From NCBI GenBank assembly GCA_013180625.2, contig SNVD02010228.1, positions 67,501 through 131,500 of the forward strand: a stretch of 64,000 bases of DNA, in the 5' to 3' direction. The notes under the pieces were generated by a model. The model made no database searches. It was given only the letters and a program-made list of their open reading frames with translations, and was not told the origin of the DNA. The translations under genes and the position numbers were made by a program. Positions 43,817 to 56,303 of this stretch are shown in pieces; the stretch's first letter is position 1, and each line of letters opens with the position of its first letter. The stretch is from Boswellia sacra (Eukaryota; Streptophyta; Magnoliopsida; Sapindales; Burseraceae).

Positions 43817-45706
43817 TTAAATTGGATTGAAGTAATAGAGTGGATAACTTACGTGAAACCTAATACCCTAGAACTTAATTCATTGAATTTCTCTCAATTC
43901 AGTCTATATTTTTTTCGTAGTATTTAATTTTTTTCTAGTTATTTAGTTAATAAACTCTTTTAAATTTGCTAATTAAAATTTATTATTCAAATAAAATCAG
44001 AGTTCAATTAAGTTTAGTAGTTAATAACCAATCCTTGTGGGAACAATACTCATGCATCATTATATTACTTATTACGATTCTGTGCACTTTTGGATTTTTT
44101 TTCCATAACAGAGTGATAGGCCAAAAGTAAATGGATGAGTGGAATATGTTCTAAAGGGTAAACTAATCATCAAAGCTTAAAGAATTCGAAAGTTAAACAA
44201 AAATAATAATAAATGCATCACCTGTGGAAGATGACTCCTTAATTTACAACAAGTATTTGGTGCAAAAAGTGAATAATCGTTGGTTGACGATTGACGGTGA
44301 CATTATTGGCCGTTTAGTTGTGTGCTAAGGTTGTGAAACCTGATACCCCAAAACTTAATTCATTGAATTTCCCTCTATTTAGTTTATATTTTTGTCGTAG
44401 TATTTAATTTTCTTCTAGTTATTTAGTTAGTTAACTCTTTTAAATTTGCTAATTAAAATTTATTATTCAAATAAAATCAGAGTTAGGTTAAGTTTAGTAG
44501 TTAATAAACAATCCTTGTGGAAACGATACTCATGCATCATTATATTACTTGTTCTCATGCATCATTATATTACTTGTTACAATTCTGTGCACTTGTGGAT
44601 TTTTTTTCGCATAACAGAGTGGTGGGCCAAAAGTAAATGGATGAGTGGAATATGTTCTATAGGGTAAACTAATCGTCAAAGGTTAAAGAATTCGAAAGTT
44701 ATACAAAAATAATAATAAATGCATCACCTGTGGAAGATGACTCCTCAATTTACAACAAGTATTTGACACAAAAATTGAATAATCGGTGGTTGACGATTAA
44801 CAGTGACATTATTGGCCGTTTAGTTATGTGCTAAGGTTGTGAAACCTGATACCCTAGAACTTAATTCATTGAATTTCTCTCAATTTAGTTTATATTTTTT
44901 TCGTAATATTTAATTTTCTTCTAGTTATTTAGTTAGTGAACTCTTTTAAATTTGCTAATTAAAATTTATTACTCAAATAAAATCAGAGTTAGATTAAGTT
45001 GAGTAGTTAATAACCAATCATTGTGAGAACGATACTCATGCATCATTATATTATTTGTTACGATTCTGTACATTTCTGGATTTTTTTCGCATAACAGAGA
45101 AAAGTAAATGGATGAGTGGAATATGTTCTAAAGGGTAAACTAATCGTCAAAGCTTAAAGAATTCAATAGTTAAACAAAAATAATAATAAATTCATCACCT
45201 GTGGAAGATGAATCCTCAATTTACAACAAGTTTTTGGTGCAAAAAGTGAATAATCGATGGTTGACGATTGACAGTGACATTGCTAGTCATTTAGTTGTGC
45301 GTTGAGGTTGTGTTTTCTTTAAAGAGTTGATCCCTAAACTTACAAGTGTTGGAGAACGTGCTGGCAAGACTAGTAAGTTGGTCATGTATCTGCATAAGAT
45401 ATAATGAAATAATGGCTGGAGTTTTTTATTTTATGCATGAAGATGTCAGTGCATGTGAAAAGTTGAGTTTTTCTTCAATACAAAATTGTATCCCTAATTT
45501 GCATGTTATGTTTCTTTTTTTTTTTTTTTTGGGTTTTGTCTAGGTTTATGAAACTGAGTGTAAACTCTATGAATTCTTGTTGTATATTTCCCTTTTTACT
45601 ATTCATTGTCTTTTCAAGGCTGTATATTTACTTCATGGAAATCCTTTTTTTTTCTGCATGGTTGGGAACCGTAACTAGTTAGTGTTAGTTTTACTTTTTG
45701 TTGTTT
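43817..45706. repeat. Right copy of the 1.88-kb host duplication
   Basis: It matches 30076-31957. After 45706 the sequence continues as unduplicated host ('gtttggtggtg'). It contains its own three-unit array of about 480-bp repeats (starts about 43856, 44336, 44845). It also has an extra 25-bp duplication at 44529-44578 absent from the left copy. Confidence 0.9.
43856..45310. repeat. Three tandem repeats of about 480 bp, right array
   Basis: Same units in the same order as 30115-31556. Unit 1 here is closest to unit 1 there, and so on. The array was therefore duplicated as a block rather than amplified separately. Confidence 0.9.
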
Positions 45707-46019
45707 GTTTGGTGGTGTTTCCTCATACGTTGTCAAGTGTTGTTATTTGCTTAGTATTGCTTTGGCGTTTATCTCATGTTCCATGATGTTTATGTCCAGT
45801 ATTTTTGTGCTTGAATGTGGTATGTTGCATTACCTCTTTTTTTTTTAACTTTATATTTTGTGTTCTATTGTCCTTATTTTGCAACAAACTTTTGATATAA
45901 TCTTTGTTTTCTGGTTTTTTTTAATTTTTGGTGCGGTAAGTGTTTTTATTTTATGCAAAACTACATATGTGGGGTAAGGAATATGATTTTAAGCTACAAG
46001 ATTCTAAGTAATACATTAG
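45707..46019. other. AT-rich spacer, no gene seen
   Basis: T-rich sequence with no open frame of note and no repeat shared with the rest of the window. Confidence 0.5.
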
Positions 46020-48260
46020 AATCTCATTGCTAATGATAACAAGTTTGACGTCGGGGAGTTGGATCCTAAGGAGAAGTTTAGAATTGAGGTGCCAATGCCT
46101 TGGAACTAATAGAAAATGACTATTGTTGATGATGATGATCTTGCTACTGTGTTTTAGGTATTTGAATGCAGAGGGTTATCTAAGATTACATTTGTGGTTG
46201 TGTAATTACCCATAGATGGACTTAATTATTATTTTGATTTATATGAGCAATTCCCATTTGAGGTTCTATCAATTAATTAAGATAATAATGTTGATATAAA
46301 CGATGATGACAGTTCAGGTGATGCTGACTTGGTTGGAGACAATAAGTAGAGAAGGGTTCTTAGGGAATTTATAAAAAGCTAGAGAACTTTTGCAACAAAA
46401 ATCAATTCAAGTTGGGGAGTGATGGTAAGGTTCTTTTTCATGTAAGGCAATGTTTTGATTGTGTTAACACTTTAGAAGGGTTCTTACGGAATATTATATT
46501 CAAATGGGCATTTGGTTTGGGTTATTAATGAGAAGTGCAAGTTTGCTGTAAAGTGCGCTAATGAAGAATATAACCAGCATATCCATGCATCTCAAGTTTT
46601 AGGTACTAACATCCATCTAATAAAGGTATATAAAGATCAACATGATTGTACAAAGTTAACTAGGACTAATGAGATGAATTTCGCATGATTGCTAGGTATT
46701 TTGCTAACTAGTTAAGGTTAACCCAAATTTGGACATTGAATTCATGCTTATAGGATTAAGAAACAAGTTTGGATTGCAACCTAGCAAGCAGAAGGTATAT
46801 GAGGCAAAGGTCAAGGCTTTGGAGATGATAGGTCAGGATCACTCACAAGGTTATAACATGATGGATAGGTATGCAAATGCATTTGCTTATATCAAACCCA
46901 AATAGCAAGGCCATTATATGGTTGATGCATATCTTCTATCCTCAAATCCTAAGTTTAATAGGGTATTTATTAGTTTTCCATCTCAAAAAATAGGTTTCAT
47001 TGAGGGTTGTAGACCTTTAATTGGTCTAAATAGGTGCCATTTAAAGAGGCCTTTTGGTGGAGGTTTGTTGCCTACTGTATTATTGGATTGCAATAATGGT
47101 GACTTTCTAATTGCAATGGTTGTGTGTGAGGTTTAAAGAATTTTCACTTGGACGTGGTTTATAAGGTTGCTTGCAGAGTATATTGGTGGAGTTGATGCAC
47201 CAGGCATGCCAGTGTGCTTAATGGTAGATAAACAATTTACAACTTGCCCTAACTGAGTGTTAGCCATATGTAGGGAGGAGATTTTGTACAACACACATAT
47301 ACACCAAATGTAAGAGGAAATTAATCAAAAATTAGATCAAAAAAACTCCTCTTTCAAACAATTAAAGCTTCAAATAGACGTAATTTTGAGTCTACAATGA
47401 AGGAGATTCAAACATTATTCCCTACTACAAACAAGTACATCAGTTACATTCCTCCTCTCTATTGGTCAAGGCATGCATATGAAACTAGAATAAAGAATGA
47501 TCATGTAACAAATAAAATGTCAAGAAGTTTCAATTCCTAGATTAATCACACAGGATCCCTGCCTATCTTGGCAATGCTGGGGGAAATACGAAAGGAAATT
47601 ATAAATCAAACAAGGGAGAGAGGTAGTGAGACTTCATTAGCTTAATTTACATATTGCATGTATTTGTTTAATTGTGTGAAAATTTCTAATTTTTTTCTTT
47701 TTGTTTATAGGTTTTGGGAATGTCAAAAATGGCATACTGAGTTCCCACCAAATGTGATAAAGAAACTGAGACCCCATGGAGATCTATCTAGGAATATGAC
47801 AGTAGTTTGGGGTGGAAATCTTGACTTTGAGGTGGTATAGGAAGGGAGGGTTTTCTTGGTAGATCAACAAAACCATACATGTTCTTGTGGTAAATTTCAA
47901 GTTTCCAACCTCCCTTGCAAACATGTAATTGGGTGTATCAATGATAGAAGACTGAATGGCATTAATTATATGGCAAATATATTGAACAAAGGACACTATA
48001 TGAAGACTTACACTCATATCATAAGGCCTCGTCGAGATAGAAGGGAGTGGCCTGAAGTGCAATGTAATGAAATGGAGCCACCTACCATAACGAGGAAGGT
48101 AGGAAGACCAAAAATATCAACGAGAAAAGGAGCAAAAGAGGGGCAACGATTTGGTAAAAGGAATATGTAGTTCACTTTGAAGTGCACTATGTGTAGAGAG
48201 CTGGGCCATAACAAAAGTACCTACCCTGAGACAAGGAAAACAACTATTGGAGTCACTACT
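46020..48260 (+). pseudogene. MuDR/MULE transposase relic
   Basis: Fragments lie in transposase order. An N-terminal region (46020-46880) has many stops. The catalytic domain around 46918-47136 carries 'FIEGCRPLIGLNRCHLKRP'; the Asp expected before 'GCHLK'-type sequence is an Asn codon (47029-47031). 'WSRHAYETRIKNDHVTNKM' lies at about 47460-47525. A SWIM zinc finger ('CSCGKFQVSNLPCKH') lies at about 47880-47925, followed by 'GRPK' basic sequence. A decayed CCHC-like 'CTMCRELGHNKSTY' is near 48184. A T-rich stretch ending in AG at 47711 looks like an intron end. The enzyme would be inactive. It may be the transposase of the larger element bounded by the inverted repeats at 28936 and 59879. 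Confidence 0.8.
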
Positions 48261-49177
48261 TAAGAAAAAATCAAAGCAAATGGAAATTATAATTATTTTC
48301 TCTTTTATGCACTAATTGTTTTTTGTTACATGTTTCAAGATCCAAATGGTGGATGAGCCGACAATCCTTGAGTGATTGGCAATGGCATGATTATCATTTT
48401 GGTGGGCAAAGACTTTGTTCAAGTTCCTGCTTTTTGGGGAGTAAACATCACCAAGTAATAGTTCATTGTGATGGGGTAAAGATTGTGAATGGCTTTTGTT
48501 TTCATTTTTTATGGTTGTTGGTTTAAGTACTTGGACATCAAATTCAAATGGCTACTAGTTTAAATATGTTGTTTGTGGGGTTTGAGTATATGTGTAGCTT
48601 GAGTTTGTGTGTTATGTATAATACTTTGGCTACTTGAAGGCTTGAGACATTACAACAAATGGAAGCAGCTGTTGCAAATTATTGTGGCTGCTGAAATCAT
48701 GTCTACTGGAGTTAATAATTTGAAGCAATAGTTGGCATGTGTATCTACAAAATATAATTAATGTGGGTTTGGTGATTTAGGAAAATCCTCTTACCATTTC
48801 TTACTACTGCCTAATTATGCTTTAACTTGAAAATTATTTGATTGAATATTTTCCATTTCTATTTGTTTACTGATTTTTATGATTTTCTATGCATAGAAGT
48901 AATTTTTGGTGCAAACTCTGCACTTAAGTTTTTAAGTGGAGTTTAAGCTTTGGAGTTATTTTCCAATTCATATGAACCTGGATACTGGAGTTTGAGTTCC
49001 ATTTTTGTGCTATAAGAATTAGGAAGCTTTGGCTGCTGGAGTTTTAGTTCAGTTTATGTGTTGTATGAATTCAATTCGGCTACTGGAGTTTTAGGCTTTA
49101 GGCTACTGGAGTCTTAGGCTACTAGAGATTAAGCTCAATTTGTATGTTGTATGAATTAGGAAGCTTTGGCTAATGGC
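48261..49177. repeat. Degenerate 'ggctactggagtttt' repeats downstream of the MULE relic
   Basis: From about 48950 to 49170 the words 'ggctactggag', 'ttaggcta' and 'tgtatgaattaggaagcttt' recur irregularly. The same pattern resumes at 58413-58480, on the far side of the CACTA and Copia sequences. 48261-48950 shows no gene; the 67-codon frame at 48323-48526 has no motif. Confidence 0.6.
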
Positions 49178-49470
49178 CAGTGCAAGAAAAATGCTCATAT
49201 TTGGCGGTTTTTGGCCGCCAAATAAGTATATATTTGGCGTTCTTGAAAGCGCCACCAATGGCACCGCCAAATATGGTCAATATGGCGGTCGGTCAACCTG
49301 CCAAATATGCACCTGACTATACTTGGCGGTTTTTGGCCGCCAATTATAAATAATTTTAAAAATTAAAAAAATATATATACTTGGCAGTTTTTAGTCGCCA
49401 AGTATTCAAAAAAAATTTATATATATATATATATATAATACTTGGTTGTTTACTAACTGCCAAATATATA
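49178..49470. mobile_element. CACTA-type transposon end with subterminal dyads
   Basis: It starts 'cagtgcaagaaaaatg', close to the plant CACTA terminus (CACTRCAAGAAAA-type) with one changed base. It is followed by four dyads of the form 'ttggcggtttttggccgcca', at about 49200, 49323, 49382 and 49442 (the last two degenerate), plus single 'ccgccaaat' words. In CACTA elements such subterminal repeats bind the element's own protein. No CACTA transposase and no matching right end were found. The element may extend to about 58412. Confidence 0.7.
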
Positions 49471-52400
49471 TAATAGGTATTTTAAAAAATTTAAGAAATT
49501 CATAATCTGTATATTTGTTACATTAAACAAATTTCTTATAAAACAAGCATTAATCCTCGAATCAATCACACTTTATCATATATCAAAAATCCATATAAGA
49601 ATCAATCACACTTAGATGCTAGTTAACAATATATAATCACTTGAATCTTTAAAAACTAAGGCCCTTAAAGGATTGATAACCTATGTAAAGCATAAATTTA
49701 ACAAAACATATTGGAAGGAAGTAGATATATATAAACACAATCATGCTTACATAATCTCTAAAATAAGTAATAGCTCTTTCAGCACACATTTCCGAGCTCT
49801 CACCATTGGGCGGAGGAATGTCATAACTTCAATGCCACACATGAACTTGTTCCTCCTCATATCTATCAATTGTTTCTTACTTATTTAGACCTTGTAATTC
49901 CCCATACCTAAAGAGAACAAAAGTTCATAATTTGAGCATAAGGGTAGGAAAAAGATCCAAAAAAATGGGAACAGAAGACAAGAAGGAAAATCGGGATAAT
50001 AGAGGTAGAATGGTTACACTCTTTCATTCAATTGTCAAGCATAAGGATGGATTGCTTCACAGTGTTTTCACTGAAATTCTGACTCCAAACCCTTGCCTAT
50101 ACATTCTTATTGCGCATAATAATAGGCATTTGCTAGCAATTAACAATTAATGAATTAGAAGTTAGCACTTAAGAAGCCACTAAGTAACAAATCTCTGATG
50201 TAGTCAAACTAATATAATCTAAATTGTTAAAAATATCTAAATTCAATTTGACTTGATCATTTTTCACTATTCCTTCTTTAAAATACCTTATTTGTAAAAA
50301 GAAAAAATAAAAAAGAGTTCACATTTTGCTACTTGCATACAAAAGAGTAGAGCCTGCAGCAGCTAACGCTACTACTTGCATGGTAGAATATCTTCATTTG
50401 CCTAAATAGATAAAAAATTAAAACCTTTCTCTGCCCATTGAATTAAAATTATGATATCAATTCACATAAAAAAAACATTGAGAGGGGGGAGAATTTTAAG
50501 TTTTCATTTTTCTAGAATATATTCATAATATTACAACATAAAATTTATTATTACTTGAGACTTTTAACTTTGATAACTTCTGTGACTATAAAATCAACAC
50601 AAAAATTAAAAGAAAATGAAGCAATTGTGTTATAATTCTCTGGAAACTATATAAATCCTATAACACAAAGAAATTTGCAAAACTTACCGAACTCGTATGG
50701 TGGTGCATAAGGGAGGAGTGTTTTCCATGTTATGAACTAAGCATGCTAGCTAGGACATTCTGCCACTGATCAATACATATGCTGCGAAGAGGAAGAGGAA
50801 GAAGAATCAACAATCAAGGTGCGTGTGTTAGAAAAAAAAGAAGATAAAACATAAACCACTACTTACACTATGCGCAATAGAGGGTGCATTGTTTTGGTTG
50901 GCTAGACTACTACATCTACTCTTTGAAAAAAAAAAAAAGAAATCCCTAGTAATAAAGTTTTCAAAACCATCAATCCATTAATAATTAACCAGCATTATCA
51001 ATAAATCTATATAAAGCAAACAGAAAATGGACCTAAACCCATAGACATTCACATCATATAAATTGTACCATCACACCACCAGATTTAATCAAGACAAAAA
51101 TAAACTAATATATTAATGGGATGAAATTATTAAGTAATTAATATTTAACATTTAAAAGGCCTTTTATTTAAACACAAAAACTATGAAGCATGCATGTCAA
51201 AAGGCACTAATTTATCAGTTTATATATTTAACTGACTGTTAGGTGATCAATATGGGATTTTAAGAAACTGTTAAAGGGTGAATAAGCTATATATGACTTA
51301 ATAAAACCCATGGATATGAAACGGCAAGAAAAAGGTTGGCATTAAGATTCACCTGATGAATGTTGCTCTAGAAGACTACAACACCACTAGAAATACTATA
51401 ACCCAATCCTAGTACCAACAACACAACAACCCACCTTTACAAGCCAGCATCGCCAATTTCAAAACCTACCAATGATGCCACCTAACAAAACCATAAAACA
51501 AACTAGCATTAACACTAGATATAGAACAAACTAATGGCCATCCAACACTTTGTGTAAGAAGACAAAAAATAAATGTTTTGAGAAGTGGCTAAAATAAATC
51601 TTTTTGTGAGAAAATAAAGGAAAAAGAAAAAGAAAAGAGTCATAATTACACTAAAAGAAAAACTACTTGCCTAAAAAACAAATCATCAATTAAGATTGTC
51701 ATCATAAGATTGGAGACAATTTATATGTCAGATAAATAAGATTGCCTAAAAATAAGTCATATTTTTTACAGATCATCAGTTTACACATAAGAGATCCTAT
51801 ATATTTATCAAATAAATTCAGTAAAAGGGGTTTGTAGGAGGAAAGTGCAATCTTCAAATCTTACACTTTATATACTCAAAAATAGATGCAAGAAATATTC
51901 ATCAGTTCAATTATTTAGAGGTCTATATTTAAATGGACTGCATTCACTATTCCAACATCAAAGAAAAAAAGGATACTATTATGAGATGATGGCAGACACT
52001 ATTACATGTTTACCATTCTAGTAAGACAGACTACTAAAGCAAAACATTGAAGTGTAGAGACAAAATAAAAATTAGTTTTGGCCTGGTACCCTCCATCTTG
52101 AGCCTTTTTTTTAAAAGAGTGCAATATACAAATAAGAATGCAAATGATGATGTCAATATAATGGACCCCTTGCTAGGTTTCTCCAACTTCAAATCTCAAC
52201 TCTCGAATGTTATATTACTTTTCTTAATTCAAATTCTTACATTGCAAACATTCTTTTATTTTTTTTATTTCCACTTGATTATTACAAATAATTCTGAATT
52301 TTAGAGAGAGGAGGGAAGAGAAACTTACAACCAATGACAAACCCAGTGGCAGGCAAATATCTGAGAGGAACCATGGATTCCTATGCATATATACTTACGC

Positions 52401-52706
52401 TGTTAAAAAAATGGAAATTTCTTAAATTAACTAAAATATAAGGAAGCAAAAAATATATTCAAAGTCAAAGACAAGAAGTTCGAGAAACCAAGTCTAGGTT
52501 TTGGAACCAACCAAATCGAAAGGGCATGAACAGCTACGTACCTCACTATTGTGCATATAGCTAGAGATTATAATCAATACTCTGTAACAGAAGTTGTCAA
52601 AACTAAAAATATCACCACAAAACAACAAACAAATTGATCATTTCCACTCTTACTAATTCAAAATTCAGCAAACCAATAAATAGAAAACACATACCAGAGC
52701 ATAATT
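49471..52706. other. Non-coding; probable CACTA interior
   Basis: 3.2 kb of AT-rich DNA with short frames only (for example 49673-49888, 49932-50150, 52047-52304). None has a recognisable motif. I see no transposase. A non-autonomous interior is the simplest reading. Confidence 0.45.
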
Positions 52707-53038
52707 TGTTGAAAAATCTTCCTCCCATGTGAAAAATGTCAATGGAGGTAGGCACCTCCAATATGGTAAGTTAAGGTTAGGTGAGGGTTAGGTGAACTAC
52801 CCACCTAACTTGTTTGACATTGTAATGCAGACTCCTCTATAAATAAAGGACGTCCTGCAAGGTTGTAATCATCCCAGAGAGGAACTAAACAAGAGAGTTT
52901 AGGAATTAGAGAGCCAGGAGAGCTCCAGGATTAATTTAGGGGAGTTTTTGTGTAAAACTTATATATTGAATTTTCTCTGTTAATACAAGTTAATTTTCTC
53001 TCAAAATTCTGTTCTGAGTTTGCATTGCATCCCCAACA
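52707..53038 (+). repeat. Copia 5' LTR
   Basis: TG...CA, 332 bp. It contains 'tataaataaagg' (about 52840) as a likely promoter box. A 'tggtatcaaagcc' primer site follows at 53041. Confidence 0.95.
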
Positions 53039-53040
53039 AG

Positions 53041-53053
53041 TGGTATCAAAGCC
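53041..53053 (+). other. tRNA-Met primer-binding site of the Copia element
   Basis: 'tggtatcaaagcc' lies 2 nt after the LTR. Confidence 0.9.
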
Positions 53054-53317
53054 TCGTTGAGCTCCTGGAACGTCAAAACAGAGAGAAAAAATTCAGAGAA
53101 AATTCGTCCCCTGTTTCTGGAAAATTTCGAATTTTCCTAAAGTGTTTGAATTTTGAATTCGAAGTGTCCAGTGTGTTCGTGACGTCGTCCTGATCAATCT
53201 GTAATTTTTCGGCGATCGATCCGACGTCCAAAGAAGCCGCACGCACCGCCAGCCTACACTGCGAGTGGGCTTCACTCGCCTCACGTGTTGCACGCGCGTC
53301 TCAAGGAAGAAGACGAC

Positions 53318-53455
53318 ACACGTCAGCATTGCCACGCAGCTACACGACGTCAACATTGCCACACAGCTACACCACGTCAGCAAGTCCACATCATCAGACA
53401 CGGGTCACCACGTCAGAGCCACGTTATCACAGTGGACCCCATCTGCCACGTCAGC
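53318..53455 (+). promoter_or_regulatory. Cluster of ACGTCA motifs in the Copia leader
   Basis: ACGTCA occurs at 53320, 53347, 53374, 53410 and 53448. The first three are exactly 27 bp apart within a tandem repeat ('acgtca.cattgccac.cag'). The complement TGACGT is the core bound by plant TGA-class bZIP factors. The region is GC-richer than its surroundings. Regulatory function is inference; it could be a stress-response enhancer of the element. Confidence 0.5.
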
Positions 53456-53789
53456 AAATCTTTGAAAAATTTAAAATTGACCCCTGTATTTCCAAGAAAT
53501 TCTTTTGACCCCTGAGTTTCTAAAATTTATATTTCAGTCCTTAGGAAACTTCAATTTGGCCCCTGTAATTCTGGTTAACGTTTATGCCCCTTTAGTTTCT
53601 GAAATTTCAGTTTAGCCCTTAAGAAATTTCAGTTTAGTCTTTAGAATTTCCAAGCTTAGTATTTATTGTATAAAAGGAATTTTTGAGCCCCGGAAGAGGC
53701 TATTCCACCATTTTTTACTGTTTCAGACGTAACGGTGGGCTCATATTTTTGAAATTCAATTCCCATTTTAGTGAATTAATTATTCCAAA

Positions 53790-55256
53790 ATGGAAGAATC
53801 ATCCGGAGCCATGATTAAATTGACTGCTACCAATTACACACTATGGAGTCCCAGGATGGAGGATCTCCTTAGTTGTAAGGATCTATATGATCCTATAGAA
53901 TTTCAAGGGCAGAGACCTAAGACAGAAAAAGAGGCAGAGTGGAAGAAAATTAACAGAAAATGCATCGGTCAAATCAGAAAATGGATCGACCACAGTGTCT
54001 TCCACCATGTAGCCAAGGAAACAGATGCATATTCTCTATGGACAAAATTAGAGAGTATGTATCAAGCCAAGTCAGCACAGAACAAAGCCATCCTGATAAG
54101 ACAGCTTGTGAACTTGAAGTTGCAGAGCGGAACTCCTGTAGCAGAACATACAAGTGAGTTCCAGAACTTGGTGAATCAGTTGACAGCAGTCAAGTTACAG
54201 CTTAGAGACGAAGAACAAGCACTTCTACTTCTCAGTTCCCTTCCAGATTCATGGGAGACGTTAGTGGTCTCCATCAGTAATTCAGCACCTGGAGGTAAAC
54301 TTACTTTGTCAATGGTTAAGGATGCCTTGCTGAATGAGGAAGCGAGAAGAAAAGATGCAGGCGCCAGTCAAGATGAAGCCTACATCATGGAGAATCGAGG
54401 AAGACAGTCTCCAGGTGAAGACTGGAGAAGAGGTAGAAGCAAAAGCAGAGGTAGATCAACAAACAGAAGGGGCAGGTCAACAGATGGGCGGAGACCCACC
54501 TACAAATGCTATCATTGTGACAAAGAGGGTCACATGAAGAAAAATTGTCGCAGTCTTCAGAAACAAAACCAGGAGAGTTCACAGGCACATAGTAATGAAG
54601 AGCCACGAGTTACAGTGGTAGAAGATGTGACCATTTGTGCAAAAGAGACGTGCTTCCACACAGCGGACCAAGGAGTAGAATGGATAATTGACACAACAGC
54701 TTCCTACCACGTCACTCCTTGCAGAGAGATCTTCACCACGTATAAAGTAGGAGACTTTGGGATAGTAAAGATGGGAAACAACAGCACCACCAAAATTATG
54801 GGAATTGGTGATGTTCAATTTCAAACAAACGTTGGATGCAAAATAACTTTGAAGGACGTTCGTCATGTGCCAGATCTTCGACTCAACTTGCTCTCGGTAA
54901 AAGCCTTTGATCAGCAAGGCTATGAGAGCTGCTTCACCAATGGTACATGGAAGATGTTGAAAGGGGTCATGGTGGTTGCTCGAGGTAAATTTTGTGATAA
55001 TCTTTACAGAACCCATGTAAAGATAAATGGAGAGAGCCTTCATGTAGCAGAGCACATGGTACCTCTAGATTTGTGGCATAAAAAGCTCAGTCACATGGGC
55101 GAGAAGGGTTTATCAACCCTTCAGAAAAAGAAGCTGATCATTGTTTCCAAGGATGCAGCATCTCATCCTTATGACTATTGTTTGTACAAGAAACAACGGA
55201 GGGTGTCATTCAGCTCCTCATCAGTGAAGAAATCAAAGTTGTTTAGTACACAGTGA
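53790..55256 (+). pseudogene. Copia gag-protease ORF
   Basis: ATG start, 488 codons. Gag occupies about residues 10-210, then an Arg-rich stretch and a CCHC knuckle ('CYHCDKEGHMKKNC', about residues 247-260). The protease follows, with 'IIDTTASYHVTP' near residue 300 in the active-site place (Asp kept, the usual Gly replaced). A pre-integrase zinc motif comes next ('LWHKKLSHMGEKGL'). The frame ends at TGA 55254-55256 because of a frameshift a few codons earlier. The integrase continues in another frame. Confidence 0.9.
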
Positions 55257-56300
55257 TGTATGCGGACCTCTCGAAGTCGAGTCCTTATGCGGTAAAAGGT
55301 ATTTCTTGACCTTCATTGATGATGCATCTCGGAAAGTGTGGGTGTATTTCCTTAAGACGAAGGATGAAGTTCTGGAGAAGTTCAAGGAGTTTCACGCCAT
55401 GGTAAAACGTGAAACAGGTAAGAAATTAAAATGCCTCCGGTCAGATAATGGAGGCGAGTATACCTCCAGAGAGTTCAATGCTTACTATCGAAGATATGGC
55501 ATTCGACATGAAAGAACGGTCCCACGCACACCACAGCACAATGGAATGGCCGAGAGGATGAATCGAACCATTATGGAATGGGTCAGGAGCATGCTCAGAT
55601 TGGCTAAGTTACCCAAGCCATTCTGGGGGGAGGCAGTTCGCACCGCCTGTTACTTAATCAACAGAGCACCATCGGCGCCACTGAACTTTGAGATTCCAGA
55701 AAAGGTATGGTCAAATAAAAAGCCCTCCTATAATCATTTAAAAGTGTTTGGTTGTTTAGCCTTCGTACATGTATCCAAGGAGCTCAGACAGAAGCTCGAT
55801 GCAAGAACTGTTCCATGTATCTTCATCGGTTATGAAGATGAAGAATTCGAATACAGATTATGGGATCCCAAAGAAAAGAAAGTCATCCGGAGTAGAGATG
55901 TCATATTTCATGAAGACCAAACATATGAAGACGCTGAAAAGACAATAATATCTAAAAATCCCACTAGTAGTGCCCCAGATATTGTTGCAGATTCAACACC
56001 AAATGCCACAAGAAATGATGAAGTACCAGAAGAAATGATGAAGTACCAGAAGAAATTCCAGAAGCAGATCAGGAGGAGGAGAATGAAGAGATTGCTGAGC
56101 CGAATGAGCCAGAATCACCTGTTGAAGCTGCTATACCTCCTGGAAATGAAGAACCTCAGCTACGACGATCTGAGCGAGGTCGGATTCCGTCGAGAAGATA
56201 TCCGGAATCAGAGTATACACTGCTTACTGATAAGGGGGAGCTAGAAAGCTTTCGTGAAGCTTTATCTCATCGAGATAAAGAACGATGGCTGCATGCGATG
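55245..56300 (+). pseudogene. Copia integrase
   Basis: The catalytic core 'FIDDASRKVWVYFLKTKDEV', then 'SDNGGEYTS', 'TPQHNGMAERMNRT' and 'AVRTACYLINRAPS' supply the DDE triad region. A directly repeated 20-bp word at 56013-56052 shifts the frame downstream, so the 312-codon frame ends in unrelated residues. The true linker to RT continues in another frame until a TGA at 56301-56303. Confidence 0.9.
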
Positions 56301-56303
56301 TGA

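Noticed and set aside
30076..45706. 1.88-kb direct repeats as LTRs of a retrotransposon
   Set aside because: They lack TG...CA ends, a primer-binding site and a purine tract. The sequence between them is pararetroviral and partly inverted.
49673..52304. Small plus-strand ORFs (71, 72 and 85 codons)
   Set aside because: No motif, low-complexity AT-rich setting, and probably inside a non-autonomous CACTA element.
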